This document shows positions 63,088-64,000 of a DNA stretch of 64,000 nucleotides, in pieces (within the stretch, counting starts at the first letter, position 1; each line of letters starts with the position of its first letter). The position numbers and the translations under genes were made by a program. Source of the stretch: Tropicibacter alexandrii (lineage in GTDB: Bacteria; Pseudomonadota; Alphaproteobacteria; Rhodobacterales; Rhodobacteraceae); assembly GCF_003667315.2 (NCBI RefSeq), contig NZ_RCTZ02000005.1:1-64000 (forward strand). The letters are read 5' to 3'. The notes beneath the pieces are model-generated. The model saw nothing but the letters and a program-made list of their open reading frames with translations, was not told the origin of the DNA and did not search any database.

Positions 63088-63353
63088 AGCACAGCTGAGG
63101 CTACCTATAGCTGACCTCAGTCCAGCTCTAGCTTCCATCCCCCACTTGGTGGTGGGGGGAGGTGTAGCCATAGCCCTAGCTATAGCTGACCAGATCATCC
63201 CTTCAGCTCGATCCATAGATGCCCCCCTTACCCCCCGCGAAAGGAAGGAAAGAGGGCGGCATCGAGCTGGGTAAAACTTCAGCTTTCGAGTGCCATCAGA
63301 GAGGCCCCACACGGTTATCCGTGCGATGGTGTGACTTAATCCCTGCAGGTCGG

Positions 63354-64000
63354 TCAGAACGCTTCTAGGTAGCCTGCCTTGCGCAGGGCCTCCCAGACTG
63401 CCTGCTGTGCCTCCCTGAGGTTCTCCTCGGTCAGCCCGTGGTCGTATACGCTGGCAGAGTTGGCCTCTGCTGCCCAGCCACCAAGCTCGTAGATGCGATC
63501 CTCAGGGACACCGCCCCGTCGGGCCATCGTGCGCCACGTGTGCCTGAACGAATGCATGGCCAGCTTGCCGTCGGTCTCTGTGCCGAGCGTGGCTCTGCGA
63601 TATCGGGTGAACCACTGCGACACCGAGTTGGCTTTCTGCGTCGTCGGTTTCAGGGGCCACTCTGGGAACAATCGTCGGTCCTCGGGGCGCATGTCGGCTT
63701 GTGCAGCCTCCGCCAGTCCCATCCTCGCCGCGAGCAAGTCTTGCGCGGCCTCGACCACGGGCACAAAGCGGCGTGCATTGTCCGTCTTGCCCTTTGCGAT
63801 CTGAAACCCTGACGCGTCGGTCTTGACGTGCATCAACTTGAGTGAGCCGATTTCGTCAGCGCGGCATCCTGTGGCCAGTGCGAGCCGGAGGAGGTCCCCC
63901 TGACGCGACCCCCACTGCGGCGATCCGCTGAGTAGCTTGCTGACCTCGTCTGGCTTGAAGGCAGTACGGGTCTCATCCGCCGCACGCTTGCTCGACTTCT
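63354..64000 (-). CDS. Tyrosine-type integrase, 5' truncated by the window edge
   Basis: The frame runs to the right edge, so only the C-terminal catalytic domain (about 215 residues) is visible. Catalytic residues are Arg in LALATGCRADEIGSL, Lys in AKGKTDNARRFVPV, the box MHSFRHTWRTMARRGG, GGWAAEANSASV and Tyr in SVYDHGLTE. It looks intact to its stop at 63354. It belongs to the accessory island and differs from the left-edge integrase. No tRNA or att site was found next to its 3' end. Confidence 0.93.
   Translation of the reverse strand, partial: KSSKRAADETRTAFKPDEVSKLLSGSPQWGSRQGDLLRLALATGCRADEIGSLKLMHVKTDASGFQIAKGKTDNARRFVPVVEAAQDLLAARMGLAEAAQADMRPEDRRLFPEWPLKPTTQKANSVSQWFTRYRRATLGTETDGKLAMHSFRHTWRTMARRGGVPEDRIYELGGWAAEANSASVYDHGLTEENLREAQQAVWEALRKAGYLEAF

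Larger units (their letters stand above)
62659..63353. other. 695-bp noncoding region with direct repeats
   Basis: This region between the ParB-like and integrase genes has no supported gene. Two 30-base imperfect direct repeats (62923-62952 and 63058-63087) share CCGACCACGTCGCG and CACGACTG. The words CTATAGCTGACC repeat near 63103 and 63181. A strong G/C hairpin CCCCCACTTGGTGGTGGGGG is near 63140. Confidence 0.55.

Noticed and set aside
63130-63240. Repeat words and a G/C hairpin that might suggest a CRISPR or tRNA
   Set aside because: There is no regular repeat-spacer order and no cloverleaf could be drawn.

Overview
The window reads as the chromosome of a GC-rich alphaproteobacterium, most likely of the Roseobacter/Rhodobacterales group. 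The signs are a CckA hybrid kinase, a recA gene preceded by an alphaproteobacterial SOS box (GAAC-N7-GAAC), many TRAP, ABC and Rieske genes, and hairpin repeats of GGGGGC/GCCCCC and CCCGGG type between genes. The genus cannot be fixed from the sequence alone. No rRNA, tRNA, CRISPR array or complete insertion sequence was found.

Left edge (1-1271): the end of an integrated element. A tyrosine integrase gene enters from the left and is frameshifted near its 3' end. It lies next to an 18-codon fragment that matches the C-terminus of IMP dehydrogenase (guaB), which marks an attachment site at the 3' end of guaB. 1271-16 kb is core chromosome: an MBL-fold hydrolase, an RsmB-type methyltransferase, cckA, a sulfotransferase-like gene, recA, alaS, a DUF1330 protein, a MOSC protein, typA/bipA, an outer-membrane barrel and an SMR efflux gene. 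It also holds a secreted PDC/Cache-like protein coupled to a chemoreceptor.

17.5-23.2 kb is a catabolic block: a LysR regulator divergent from a cytochrome P450, and an M20 amidohydrolase, acyl-CoA dehydrogenase, CoA-transferase operon. 23.3-33.9 kb is one compact chemosensory operon with overlapping genes. It encodes a soluble receptor with two signalling tips, a protein with three CheW domains, CheB, a HEAT-repeat protein, CheR, CheY, CheA, a STAS-like protein, a second CheY and a short membrane receptor-like protein. No flagellar gene accompanies it. This is the most unusual system in the window.

34-45.2 kb holds a GntR regulator with a likely operator, a PotABCD-type ABC importer, an Asp/Glu/hydantoin racemase, a Rieske oxygenase, a diguanylate cyclase and an aldehyde dehydrogenase. 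Together these look like uptake and breakdown of a nitrogenous compound. 45.2-52.8 kb holds a DUF982 gene, two tiny genes, and a LysR-sulfatase-TAXI/TRAP transporter operon that looks built for an organosulfate or phosphonate ester. 53.5-56.6 kb is a light-sensing pair: a heme oxygenase that makes the biliverdin chromophore and a bacteriophytochrome HWE kinase with a receiver domain.

56.6-64 kb is an accessory, lower-GC island: two serine recombinases (one with a Tn3-like res site), two orphan immunity-like genes, an unknown gene, a ParB-like protein and, at the right edge, the C-terminal half of another tyrosine integrase. Noncoding stretches here carry inverted and direct repeats.
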